From Bacillota bacterium (GTDB taxonomy: Bacteria > Bacillota_A > Clostridia > Christensenellales > Aristaeellaceae): a DNA stretch of 52,411 nt. This document shows, piece after piece, positions 14,296 through 21,689 of this stretch; positions within the stretch are counted from its first letter, which is position 1; every line of letters begins with the position of its first letter. The notes below the pieces were generated by a model that did no database searches, had not been told where the DNA came from, and saw only the letters and a program-made list of their open reading frames with translations. The stretch covers positions 1-52,411 of the forward strand of contig JAEZSP010000091.1 of NCBI GenBank assembly GCA_023421735.1, written 5' to 3'. The position numbers and the translations under genes are program-made.

Positions 14296-15639
14296 TCACG
14301 GTCTGTTAAGGGGAAGTAAATATTCACGGATTCCGTGAAGTGTGCGCGAGACCTTCGGGCTTGCGATTCCGGCAGATTCCAATCGCCGCGTCGCGTCCTC
14401 AGAAATCGCCGTGAGCGCGCGCCCAAGCTGCGCGGCGGTCGTGTTTGCGGGTACATCGACCAGATTTTTCAATGTCGAGGCGCGTGTCCAGCGCCACGAA
14501 GTGAGCGGCAGATTCCAATCGAGTGCGCGCCGAAGCTCTTCCTCGAAGGGTTGCGCACGGTCGAAATCACGGTTCCGCGCTTCGAGCTGTGCCCGTTCTG
14601 CAGATGACAGCCGAAAGCCCTGCGGATCGCGTAGGAACCACGCGTAAGCTTGTCGCCAAAGCTGCGGCACATCGAGCCTGTCCAGCCGTGCGAGGTCGAT
14701 TTTGTCGACGTGGATGACCCAGAATCTTCGCGAGCCCGATTCGTCAACAAGAAATCCGGACGGGTTCACGGTCGCTGCAAAGCTTGCGCGCCTTGGACGG
14801 CGTACTGCGATGCGCCCATACGGCGGACGAATTTCGTCAACCGCGGCCGTCAGAAACGCCTTCAACGCCGATTGTTCGCGCTTGAGCGTCGCGTCCAATT
14901 CTCCGAGCTCAACGATCCACGCGCCCGTCGCACGAATCAAAGAATCTTTGTTCGCCACGTCGATGGTCGCGCCTTCGGCGAACCACGCCGACTTCATCGC
15001 CAACTTCCGGAAGAACTGCGTTTTTCCACAACCTTGTGGCCCTTGGAGAACGAGCACGCCGTCCGCGCCGTAAGGTTCCGCCTCGTCATTCAGTGCCAGC
15101 GCGATGCATTGATGTAGCCATTTCAAAACGAGAACAGCGTCGAGCGCGCCAGCGCCTATTCCGAGAATCGCGCAAAGCTCGGGGAAGCGGTCGCGTCCGT
15201 CCCAAGGTTCGGCTTTATCTTTGAGCAGGTCCTCGACGGGGTTGAATCGGTCCACGTCTGCGGCCGCGGCAAGTCCCCTCGAAACGGTTTCGTAGGACGT
15301 TTTGAAACCTGAATAAATTATGAAATCTCGGACTATCGTCAACAATACTTCCGGCGCGTTTTCGTTTGAATACTTCGGACCGAGCCCGTCGATCTCGATG
15401 CGCCCGCCGATCAGGTTCAGACGAACAGAGACGCCCAGCGCGTTAAGCGCGGAACGGACGGCGTCGGCAGTGATCGGCCCCAGCCACTCCCACTCGGGCG
15501 TGGGAGCTGGTGCGGCAGGCGGCGGCGCGACGACGTTCGATTCGCCTGCGCGCATGAGCTCGTCGATCTCCGCCGGGCTAAGCGCCGCGCGAATCGCGTC
15601 CGCCGTCTCCGAGGTTTTTGTTATTGCGAACAAGCTCAC
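14296..15639 (-). CDS. VapE/VirE-family replication ATPase
   Basis: A 447-residue protein of the virulence-associated E family, P-loop ATPases that act as replicative helicase-like proteins in phages and phage satellites. Walker A is GPQGCGKT at residues 200-207, a Walker-B-like strand is WIVELGELD near 241-249, and the later RRASFAATVN and SGSRRFWVIHVDKID match the family's conserved C-terminal ATPase motifs. The first 100 residues are a proline-rich linker and an RNase-H-like or DNA-binding N-domain of uncertain type. The GTG at 15639 sits only 3-4 bases after GGAGG; the TTG two codons later is an alternative start. It overlaps the CHC2 gene by 62 bp. Confidence 0.85.
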   Translation of the reverse strand: MSLFAITKTSETADAIRAALSPAEIDELMRAGESNVVAPPPAAPAPTPEWEWLGPITADAVRSALNALGVSVRLNLIGGRIEIDGLGPKYSNENAPEVLLTIVRDFIIYSGFKTSYETVSRGLAAAADVDRFNPVEDLLKDKAEPWDGRDRFPELCAILGIGAGALDAVLVLKWLHQCIALALNDEAEPYGADGVLVLQGPQGCGKTQFFRKLAMKSAWFAEGATIDVANKDSLIRATGAWIVELGELDATLKREQSALKAFLTAAVDEIRPPYGRIAVRRPRRASFAATVNPSGFLVDESGSRRFWVIHVDKIDLARLDRLDVPQLWRQAYAWFLRDPQGFRLSSAERAQLEARNRDFDRAQPFEEELRRALDWNLPLTSWRWTRASTLKNLVDVPANTTAAQLGRALTAISEDATRRLESAGIASPKVSRTLHGIREYLLPLNRP

Positions 15640-16213
15640 CCGCCTCCTTTGCGAAAAGTTTGTAAAAAGCCAAAGTCACTTCGAGCCCACGTCCCCAAGT
15701 CGCGGCGTGCTCGTCGAGTAGCCGCTCAACGGGGGCGAGGTCCTCGAGAACCGCCGTGAGCTCGGGCAGGTCGGCGTTCGCGATCGTGACGCCGCCGAAT
15801 CGGTCAGCCAGCGCGAGTAGAGCGAGCCGATACGCGCACAGGTCGAGCCACGCGCGCCGCATCCACGCTTCGAGGCGTCCCACGAGCTCCCGGTCGGCCT
15901 GCGCCTTCCGCACCTCCGCGGCCGGAACTGGCGCGTCCAGATCAAGCCCGAGTGCGAAGTCGGCGTTCAGCTTTGCGGCGGCGGCCTTGAGATCAAGGCC
16001 GAAAAGCTGCATCGCGAGGTCGATCGACGAGCCGCCACCACCGCACGCGAAGCACCGGCACGACGAACCCTTGAGCGACAGACTCGGATGATTGTCGGGC
16101 GAATGCCACAGGCAGCGCGCGCGGCCATTTCGCCCGATTGAGCCGACGTATCGTTCGTATGCCGCGCGCGCCGAGACGGCTTCGCGGATCGCGGCGAATG
16201 CGTCGGTTGTCAC
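15578..16213 (-). CDS. CHC2 zinc-finger primase-like protein
   Basis: A 211-residue protein with a DnaG-type CHC2 zinc finger at about residues 30-60: Cys34-x2-His37 and Cys54-x2-Cys57, in RCLWHSPDNHPSL and CRCFACGGGG. The following DLAMQLFGLDLKAAAAKL is the usual helix after the finger. No TOPRIM catalytic domain follows; the C-terminal half is helical (residues 105-200). So it may recognise DNA for priming but needs a partner, presumably the adjacent VapE protein. It begins with GTG in a GTGA overlap with the preceding HTH gene. Confidence 0.82.
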   Translation of the reverse strand: MTTDAFAAIREAVSARAAYERYVGSIGRNGRARCLWHSPDNHPSLSLKGSSCRCFACGGGGSSIDLAMQLFGLDLKAAAAKLNADFALGLDLDAPVPAAEVRKAQADRELVGRLEAWMRRAWLDLCAYRLALLALADRFGGVTIANADLPELTAVLEDLAPVERLLDEHAATWGRGLEVTLAFYKLFAKEAGELVRNNKNLGDGGRDSRGA

Positions 16214-16425
16214 CGCGCGTTGTTCCCGCGGAGGTCGATACCTTTTTCACCGAGACCGTCAAACCAGTCAAAATATCGCTCACGTGGAACAATGAAGCGC
16301 CTGCCAGCCTTTATTGCTGGACAGCCCGGAATTTTGAAAGAACTATATACGGTTGGCAGGCTTAACCCGGTTTCGGCCTTGATTTCCTGCGCGGTTATGT
16401 AGCGGCCAGCTGTCTGCTTGTTCAC
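16210..16425 (-). CDS. small HTH DNA-binding protein, excisionase-like
   Basis: A 71-residue helix-turn-helix protein of the HTH_17/AlpA/excisionase class: ITAQEIKAETGLSLPTVYSS followed by the wing KAGRRFIVPRERYFDWFD. Such proteins direct excision by the integrase or activate element genes. The GTG at 16425 is preceded by AAGGGGG at 8 bases. It is the first gene of the leftward operon and its stop overlaps the CHC2 start. Confidence 0.7.
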   Translation of the reverse strand: MNKQTAGRYITAQEIKAETGLSLPTVYSSFKIPGCPAIKAGRRFIVPRERYFDWFDGLGEKGIDLRGNNAR

Positions 16426-16459
16426 TAGATGAACCCCCTTCGATAGCGTCGTCGAATAA

Positions 16460-16510
16460 TGAACATGAATCAACTATGTTCAGCATAGTGCGTGAAATTC
16501 TACTTGTCAA
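16460..16510 (-). promoter_or_regulatory. leftward early promoter with operator
   Basis: On the minus strand TTGACA (16510-16505), 17 bp, TATGCT (16487-16482). Two overlapping palindromes cover the -10 box and start site: TGAACAT/ATGTTCA (16460-16466 and 16476-16482) and ACTATG/CATAGT (16473-16478 and 16484-16489). The XRE protein encoded divergently is the natural repressor. Confidence 0.75.
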
Positions 16511-16541
16511 CTAAGAAAATGAATTGTAATCATTATTTAAC

Positions 16542-16570
16542 TTGTGGATTGAACGCGGTTCGTCTATAAT
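16542..16570 (+). promoter_or_regulatory. rightward promoter of the XRE gene
   Basis: TTGTGG, 17 bp and a perfect TATAAT. It is divergent from the leftward early promoter, with about 30 bp between the -35 boxes, as in a phage-type genetic switch. Confidence 0.65.
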
Positions 16571-16603
16571 GTTCTAGGATGCTTAATAAAGGAAGTGAGT
16601 ATT

Positions 16604-17191
16604 TTGGATTATTCGAAGCAAGTGCGCGAGACGTTCGGCGCTCGTTTGAAGGAACTAAGGCTCCACAAGGGAGAAAATCAAGTTCAATGCGCGGAGGCTC
16701 TCGGTTTTGATAAGACGAGATACAGCAAGTGGGAGTCGTGCACAGCATACCCCGAGGCAGGCGTTTTGTGGGCATTGGCTGATTACTTCGATACGACTGT
16801 TGATTATCTTATTGGCAGGAGTGGCATGCGAATTGATTCCAACGTGAAAATCGCAGAGGTAACGAACTTGTCAGAAGTGGCCATTGAACGCATTAAGCAA
16901 ATGAAAACGATGGGCTTCTCCGATGTTCTGAGTATGACGATTTTCAATGAAGGCTTTATATCGGCTGTATCATGGTTGAATAAGCTTAGGAGCCCGATTC
17001 TATCCTGGGGGAATGTCGCGGTTATTAGGGAATCAGATATTGATGCAATAAAAGAAGGCATTGACTGCGGTTACAACATAATGGACATAGGCGAGTTTCG
17101 CAAAGTGTATATCACCCGGGCGAAAGAGGAATTGTCAAGGGTCATTGATGAAGTAGCTGAGCATCTGCAAACAGAACCGCCGCGTGAGTAA
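16604..17191 (+). CDS. XRE-family repressor
   Basis: A 195-residue regulator. An N-terminal Cro/CI helix-turn-helix spans about residues 8-65 (FGARLKELRLHKGENQVQCA, then FDKTRYSKWESC and ALADYFDTTVDYLIGRSG). The C-terminal domain is helical and unassigned. It lacks the Ser-Lys protease domain of LexA/CI-type repressors, so RecA-driven self-cleavage is not expected and induction may use another signal, perhaps a helper-phage antirepressor. The TTG at 16604 is preferred because GGAAG ends 8 bases before; the GTG at 16595 lies inside that site. It overlaps slightly with an extended integrase frame and is cotranscribed with it. Confidence 0.85.
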   Translation: MDYSKQVRETFGARLKELRLHKGENQVQCAEALGFDKTRYSKWESCTAYPEAGVLWALADYFDTTVDYLIGRSGMRIDSNVKIAEVTNLSEVAIERIKQMKTMGFSDVLSMTIFNEGFISAVSWLNKLRSPILSWGNVAVIRESDIDAIKEGIDCGYNIMDIGEFRKVYITRAKEELSRVIDEVAEHLQTEPPRE

Positions 17192-17234
17192 TAAGCAGAG
17201 CGACGACGAACCTCATATAGGAAGGAGTGATATC

Positions 17235-18419
17235 ATGCCACGCAAAGCAACGACGCGACGGGCGGCAGGGGAGGGCACCATTCGCCAGCGCTCAGATGGA
17301 AGATGGGAAGGCAAAGTAACGCTTGGCACCGATCCCGGCACGGGCAAGCAACTTCGCAAGTCCGTCTACGGGAGCACGCAAAAAGAAGTTCGCCTCAAGC
17401 TACAACAAATCAAGCACGACATAAGCGAAGGAACCTATACTGAGCCGTCCCGGATGCCTTTGGGCGAATGGCTTGATATATGGCTTCGCGAGTACACGGG
17501 CGGAATCAAAGAGCATACGGCGGTCACCTACGAGACGCAAGTCCGCATGCATATCAAGCCCGCCTTGGGGGCTGTACGCCTCACCGATTTGAGGCCGCAC
17601 GAGATTCAAACCTTCTATAACGACCTCCACAAGGAGGGTGAGGGCAAGCCAGCACTTTCGCCAAAAACCATCAAGAATGTTCACGGCGTTTTGCATCGAG
17701 CACTCGACCAGGCCGTAATCATCGGGTATGTCAAACATAACCCATGTGTGGGCGTCCGGCTCCCACGTGTTGAAGAGGCGGAGATGCACCCTCTTGACGA
17801 TGACCAAATAGCGGCATTCCTCAAGGCGATCGCGGGGAACGAATATGAAACTCTGTTCCTCGTTGACCTGTTCACGGGAATGCGGCAATCTGAGATTATG
17901 GGCCTTACGTGGGATTGTGTAGACTTTGAATCAGGGACGATTTATATTGACAAGCAGTTGATTCATGAGAAGAAGAAAGGTGGTATATATAAGTTCGGAA
18001 CGCCAAAGAACGACAAGGCGCGCCGGATCACCCCAGCACCCTTCGTCATGAGAGCATTAGCCGAAAGGAAACTCAAGCAACAGGCAGATAAGCTGAAGAT
18101 GGGGGAGTATTGGCAGAACGACATGAACCTCGTTTTCACTTTACCCTCTGGCGAGCACTACGCACATAACACTTTGTCCCATAATTTTAAGCGCATGGCT
18201 AAAGTAATTGGTGTCCCTGAGGCGTGCTTTCACGATCTCCGGCATACCTACGCGGTTTCATCCCTCCGGGCAGGCGACGACGTCAAGACCGTGCAGGAGA
18301 ACATGGGACACCATACAGCAGCGTTTACGCTCGATAAATATGGGCACGTCACCACGCATATGAGGAACGAGAGCGCGGCGCGGATGCAAGCGTTCATAGA
18401 AGGCATTAAGAAGGCTTGA
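17235..18419 (+). CDS. int: tyrosine integrase of the element
   Basis: A complete 394-residue tyrosine recombinase. The N-terminal arm-binding domain spans about residues 12-70 (GEGTIRQRSDGRWEGKVTLG). A SAM-like core-binding domain spans 74-165. The catalytic domain has Arg217 (TGMRQSEI), Lys258 (TPKNDK), His333 and Arg336 (FHDLRHTYA), His359/360 (MGHH) and nucleophile Tyr369 (DKYGHV). The ATG at 17235 has AAGGAGTG 6 bases upstream. It lies right at the tRNA-Trp attachment site, which it is inferred to recognise. A decayed relative is found at 9851-10529. Confidence 0.97.
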   Translation: MPRKATTRRAAGEGTIRQRSDGRWEGKVTLGTDPGTGKQLRKSVYGSTQKEVRLKLQQIKHDISEGTYTEPSRMPLGEWLDIWLREYTGGIKEHTAVTYETQVRMHIKPALGAVRLTDLRPHEIQTFYNDLHKEGEGKPALSPKTIKNVHGVLHRALDQAVIIGYVKHNPCVGVRLPRVEEAEMHPLDDDQIAAFLKAIAGNEYETLFLVDLFTGMRQSEIMGLTWDCVDFESGTIYIDKQLIHEKKKGGIYKFGTPKNDKARRITPAPFVMRALAERKLKQQADKLKMGEYWQNDMNLVFTLPSGEHYAHNTLSHNFKRMAKVIGVPEACFHDLRHTYAVSSLRAGDDVKTVQENMGHHTAAFTLDKYGHVTTHMRNESAARMQAFIEGIKKA

Positions 18420-18430
18420 CCTCTATCGAA

Positions 18431-18471
18431 AGTGGTCAAAAAGGTTGTTAGTGGTCAAATAAGTGGTCAAA
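18431..18471 (+). repeat. right-end arm-type sites (candidate)
   Basis: Three direct repeats AGTGGTCAAA start at 18431, 18450 and 18462. They match the pair near the left end (10746-10767) in sequence and orientation, as expected for integrase or excisionase arm sites. Confidence 0.6.
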
Positions 18472-18487
18472 GCACATTTTAGGCATG

Positions 18488-18520
18488 AAAAACCCCCCGA
18501 AATCATTGAGATTCCGGGGG
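18488..18520 (-). terminator. terminator of tRNA-Trp
   Basis: CCCCCGAAATC (18494-18504) pairs with GATTCCGGGGG (18510-18520) with one mismatch and leads on the minus strand into TTTTT. It may also serve the integrase transcript in the other direction. Confidence 0.8.
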
Positions 18521-18521
18521 A

Positions 18522-18550
18522 TCTGTGTGGCAGGGGCAGAAGGACTCGAA
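18522..18550. repeat. right attachment site within tRNA-Trp
   Basis: The 29-bp partner of 10601-10629. It contains the last 23 bases of tRNA-Trp including CCA, so the tRNA stays complete after integration. Confidence 0.85.
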
Positions 18551-18601
18551 CCCTCAACAAAGGTTTTGGAGACCCACGTGTTACCATTACACCATGCCCC
18601 T
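18528..18601 (-). tRNA. tRNA-Trp(CCA), integration target
   Basis: Acceptor AGGGGCA/TGCCCCT, discriminator G and encoded CCA (18530-18528), anticodon loop CTCCAAA with anticodon CCA, T-arm GAGGG-TTCGAGT-CCTTC. The anticodon stem is weak (a T-T and a G-T pair). A near-consensus promoter lies about 25 bases upstream and a terminator follows, so it is probably expressed. The integrated element supplies its 3' end. Confidence 0.88.
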
Positions 18602-18625
18602 ACATTCGCGCTGCGAACAAGAAAG

Positions 18626-18654
18626 ATTATACTACAGGGTTCATCTTTTGTCAA
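18626..18654 (-). promoter_or_regulatory. promoter of tRNA-Trp
   Basis: On the minus strand TTGACA, 17 bp and TATAAT, a full consensus match, ending 25 bases before the tRNA. Confidence 0.9.
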
Positions 18655-18762
18655 TATAGAGTGGAGAAATTTGACTCTCAAGCCTGCGGACAGCATCGCG
18701 ATGCGAGTCGGCTTGTGTTCTCGCAATACAAATAAAATATATCGCAAAACGATAAAATTATG

Positions 18763-18791
18763 TTGACAATCAATGCTTTGAATGGTATGAT
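18763..18791 (+). promoter_or_regulatory. promoter of the DUF2975 operon
   Basis: TTGACA, 17 bp and TATGAT, 33 bases before the start codon. Confidence 0.85.
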
Positions 18792-18823
18792 TTTGCAGAA
18801 GAAATATACCGGGAGGGGCAAAA

Positions 18824-19279
18824 ATGGATTGGAACGAAAACAAGAGCATTCAACTTTCTCAAAATTGCGTCATCATTTTTATGATTCTGCTTGCCATCAT
18901 GGATGTTTGCGGCTTCTGGTTTGCTCCGTATTTCATCATTCGTACCCGTTCAATGCAGTTTTCTGACAACAAAACTTTATTGTTTATCATTATTTACTGC
19001 CTAAGCGTATTCGGATGGATTCTGCTCATCAGTCTTTACAAGCTGCTTCGAAACATGAAGCGTGGCATCGTTTTTGATCGGATGAATGTGAAGGAACTGC
19101 GGTACACATCGTGGTGCTGCTTCGGCGCGTGCGTCATCAGCCTTCCCAGCACGGCATATTATCTGCCCTTTGTGGTCATTGCCATCGCGGCGGGGTTTAT
19201 GGGGCTGATCGTGCGCATCGTCAAGAACACGTTTGAGCAGGCGATTGCCATGAAGGAAGAATTGGATTTTACCGTGTAG
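18824..19279 (+). CDS. DUF2975 membrane protein
   Basis: A 151-residue protein with four hydrophobic segments (about residues 15-35, 48-70, 95-110 and 113-132) in the DUF2975 pattern, including the conserved loop KLLRNMKRGIVFDRMNVKELRY. Its function is not known. Proteins of this family are regularly paired with a small YozG-like HTH regulator, as here, where the HTH gene starts 17 bases downstream. The start has GGGAGGGG 6 bases upstream. It is the first gene of an operon with the HTH and DUF4153 genes. Confidence 0.85.
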   Translation: MDWNENKSIQLSQNCVIIFMILLAIMDVCGFWFAPYFIIRTRSMQFSDNKTLLFIIIYCLSVFGWILLISLYKLLRNMKRGIVFDRMNVKELRYTSWCCFGACVISLPSTAYYLPFVVIAIAAGFMGLIVRIVKNTFEQAIAMKEELDFTV

Positions 19280-19295
19280 GGGAGTGAGCGGAGCA

Positions 19296-19523
19296 ATGAT
19301 ACTGGTCAATCTCGATGTGATGATGGCGAGGCGAAAGCTTCCGGCAGGGACGTTGGCAGAAATGATCGGGATCACGCCCGCCAATCTGTCGATCTTGAAG
19401 AACAACAAGGCAAAGGCGATTCGCTTTTCTACCTTGGAGGCGATTTGCCGTGCGCTGCATTGTCAACCGGGTGATATTTTGGAATTCGTGGATGACGAAG
19501 AAGGAGGCGCGGAACATGAGTGA
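19296..19523 (+). CDS. small XRE/YozG-like HTH regulator
   Basis: A 75-residue one-domain helix-turn-helix protein: MILVNLDVMMARRKLPAGTL, then the recognition part GITPANLSILKNNKAKAIRF and CRALHCQPGDILEF. This is the typical length and motif order of YozG-type regulators that follow DUF2975 genes. The start at 19296 follows GGAGTGAGCGGAG. It overlaps the DUF4153 gene, so all three are coupled. Confidence 0.85.
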   Translation: MILVNLDVMMARRKLPAGTLAEMIGITPANLSILKNNKAKAIRFSTLEAICRALHCQPGDILEFVDDEEGGAEHE

Positions 19524-20781
19524 ACCTGCAAATATGACCATTCCTACAAAGCATGAGGAATCCCAAAGGCCAACCTTCGCCGTTCGGAATGGGGAAGGTT
19601 CCTTTGCCGTTCTGAGCTTTCCGATCGCTTACCTGTACATATGGGGTTTCTGGAACGGACGGAGTATCACTTCGTCTATTGTGATCGTAGCCGTCTTTAC
19701 GGTGCTCTTCCTCGCCGCGGGTGAGATTTGGAACCGACACAGACAGGCATCCGCCGAAAGCCGCATTTGGCTGGGTGGAACCGTTTTGCTCCTTGTTGCC
19801 ATCGTTTTTGCGCCGGGCCGGGTGTGGGAGGGGCGAGAATTCTTGTTTCTCCACGCCTTTGCGATCTATTGGCTGATGGCCAGAAGTGGCCTTCTGGCGC
19901 GCGGTAGCACCAGTTGCTTCGTGTGGTACGATGCGCTCAATGCCGTCTTGTTAATCCCCTTGCGTAATTTCACATTGCGCGTTAAAATATTGTGGTACAT
20001 GCTGACGCAGGGAACGCGTCCGGGCAAGAACGCCGCTTGGGCGATTTGCGCCGCGGTATTGGGCATCGGTCTGTTCGCATATGTGATGATACAGCTTTCC
20101 GACGCAGATGCCGGATTTGCCCGGGTTTTGGGGCAGATCTTTGCGGGCTTAACCGTGAACGGCATGAAACCATTTCTGTACCGCTTGGTCGTCAGCATCC
20201 CGGTGGGCGCGTATCTGACCGGCATGCTGCTGGGTATGGTGCGAGCGAAAAGAAATGAATTTGCCGATGAGGCGGATTCCATCGATGCGGGCATGAAAAA
20301 GCTTAGGAAGGTGCCTGTTGCGGTGTGGACGGCGATCATTGCGGTGTTCTGCGTGCTGTATGGCGTCTTTTTCGCGGTGCAGGGTTCGTATCTGTTTGGT
20401 GCGCTCGCCGGGCGTCTGCCGGCTGAATTTACCGTGGCGCAGTATGCGCGGCAGGGATTTTTCGAGCTCTGCAGGGTCATGGCGGTGAATTTTTCGCTCC
20501 TGTGGCTCACGACGCATAGCACGAATCGCACTCTGTCGCGGACGGCGCTGACGATTCTCCTGGGGGAAAGCATCCTGCTCGGTGTCACGGCGATGTCCAA
20601 GCTATACATGTACATCGACACCTTCGGATTTACGCCGCTTCGGCTCCAAAGCAGTTGGCTCGTTCTTGTGCTCCTGGCGGGCTGCGTGTGCGCCATCGTC
20701 TCCGTGTGGACGAGAAAAAAGACGTTCCGCGTTTGGGCGATTTTCTCGGCGGCGGCGCTTCTCCTGACCTGCTTTTATTGA
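19516..20781 (+). CDS. DUF4153/DUF4173 membrane protein
   Basis: A 421-residue integral membrane protein with about 10-11 hydrophobic segments. The conserved mid-region YALNAVLLIPLRNFT-like stretch and the C-terminal SKLYMYIDTFGFTPLRL are characteristic of DUF4153/DUF4173 proteins. The biochemical role is unknown. AAGGAGG lies 8 bases before the ATG at 19516, and the gene overlaps the HTH gene by 8 bp. A regulatory membrane role linked to the HTH protein is an inference from the fixed operon. Confidence 0.8.
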   Translation: MSEPANMTIPTKHEESQRPTFAVRNGEGSFAVLSFPIAYLYIWGFWNGRSITSSIVIVAVFTVLFLAAGEIWNRHRQASAESRIWLGGTVLLLVAIVFAPGRVWEGREFLFLHAFAIYWLMARSGLLARGSTSCFVWYDALNAVLLIPLRNFTLRVKILWYMLTQGTRPGKNAAWAICAAVLGIGLFAYVMIQLSDADAGFARVLGQIFAGLTVNGMKPFLYRLVVSIPVGAYLTGMLLGMVRAKRNEFADEADSIDAGMKKLRKVPVAVWTAIIAVFCVLYGVFFAVQGSYLFGALAGRLPAEFTVAQYARQGFFELCRVMAVNFSLLWLTTHSTNRTLSRTALTILLGESILLGVTAMSKLYMYIDTFGFTPLRLQSSWLVLVLLAGCVCAIVSVWTRKKTFRVWAIFSAAALLLTCFY

Positions 20782-20809
20782 CCTTTAAAATCAAACGGGA
20801 GGTTCACTC

Positions 20810-21580
20810 ATGCACATCACGTATCTTGGGCAATGTGGGTTTCTGATCGAAATGGGGGGTGCGCGCATCGTCACCGACCCGTATCTAAGCGATTATGCGG
20901 ACAGACACAGCGAGAACGGCGACGTCGTCTGGCGGCGTAACTATGCGCCCACCTGCGCGCTGCACGACCTCAATCCGGATGTGGTGCTCATTTCGCACGC
21001 GCATAACGATCACATGGATCCCTGGACGCTCGAACCATACCGTGCGGCGGGCGGAGATTGCACCATCGTTGCGCCGGCACCGGAGTGCGGGCGGCTTTAT
21101 GATCTCGGGTTTCAAAAAGTGATCGAGGCGCGGGCCGAGCAATCCTTCACGGTGTGCAGGGCAAAAATCACGCCCATCATGTGTGCGCACACGGAACCGC
21201 ATGCGGACGCGTGCGGGCGGTTTCATGAGCTCAGTTATTTCATCGAGGCGGATGGCGCAAAACTGTTTTTTGGCGGCGACCTGAGCCTGTACGACGGTCT
21301 GGTGGATCGGCTCGTGCGCGAAGCACCCGATTACGCGCTTTTGCCCGCAAACGGGCGGGACGAAGAGCGGACGTCAAAGGGGATCATCGGAAACACCAGC
21401 GCGCAGGAGGCTGCAACGCTCGCGGCGTCCTGCGGTGCGGCGCTCATCCCCACGCACTACGACCTCTATGACATCAATGGTTGCCCCATCGAGACCATCC
21501 GCGATGCGGCGCGGTATGCGGGTGCGCGGCTCATCAACCTGTGCCCCGGCGTGCGCGTGGAACTGTACGGGAGGATGTAG
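20810..21580 (+). CDS. MBL-fold metal-dependent hydrolase (UlaG-like)
   Basis: A 256-residue metallo-beta-lactamase-fold enzyme. Metal ligands are in SHAHNDHMD (HxHxDH, near residues 63-68), His near CAHTEPHAD, the bridging Asp in FFGGDLSLYD and His in PTHYDLYD. The compact chain resembles L-ascorbate-6-phosphate lactonase UlaG and related sugar-phosphate lactonases, but the substrate cannot be told. GGGAGG lies 9 bases before the start. It is 28 bases after the DUF4153 gene and may share its transcript. Confidence 0.85.
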   Translation: MHITYLGQCGFLIEMGGARIVTDPYLSDYADRHSENGDVVWRRNYAPTCALHDLNPDVVLISHAHNDHMDPWTLEPYRAAGGDCTIVAPAPECGRLYDLGFQKVIEARAEQSFTVCRAKITPIMCAHTEPHADACGRFHELSYFIEADGAKLFFGGDLSLYDGLVDRLVREAPDYALLPANGRDEERTSKGIIGNTSAQEAATLAASCGAALIPTHYDLYDINGCPIETIRDAARYAGARLINLCPGVRVELYGRM

Positions 21581-21643
21581 GCGCCACGGATTTCTGGGAT
21601 GCGGTTTCTTTTCCGCTTTTTTGGTGCCCATCTCAAATAGGAA

Positions 21644-21681
21644 AAACCGGGCGATCTCGCACGCAGCGGGTTGCCCGGTTT
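21644..21681. terminator. bidirectional terminator
   Basis: AAACCGGGC (21644-21652) pairs with GCCCGGTTT (21673-21681) between two convergent genes. A second weak hairpin GCGG/CCGC followed by TTTTTT (21601-21622) precedes it on the plus strand. Confidence 0.65.
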
Positions 21682-21689
21682 GATTTATC

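Larger units (their letters stand above)
10601..18550. mobile_element. 7.9-kb integrated phage-satellite-like element in tRNA-Trp
   Basis: Bounded by 29-bp direct repeats and lying in the 3' end of a tRNA-Trp gene with its integrase next to the tRNA. Content: integrase and XRE regulator rightward; HTH/excisionase-like gene, CHC2 protein, VapE ATPase, small protein, portal-terminase chimera, sigma factor and an unknown gene leftward from a divergent promoter. There are no capsid, tail or lysis genes. The layout (int and regulator facing away from a replication module, unknown cargo at the far end) resembles phage-inducible islands, but the sigma factor and the chimeric packaging gene are unusual. 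It could also be a heavily deleted prophage. Confidence 0.8.

Noticed and set aside
19866..20696. 276-codon minus-strand frame opposite the DUF4153 gene
   Set aside because: Antisense to a coupled operon gene; composition typical of a shadow.
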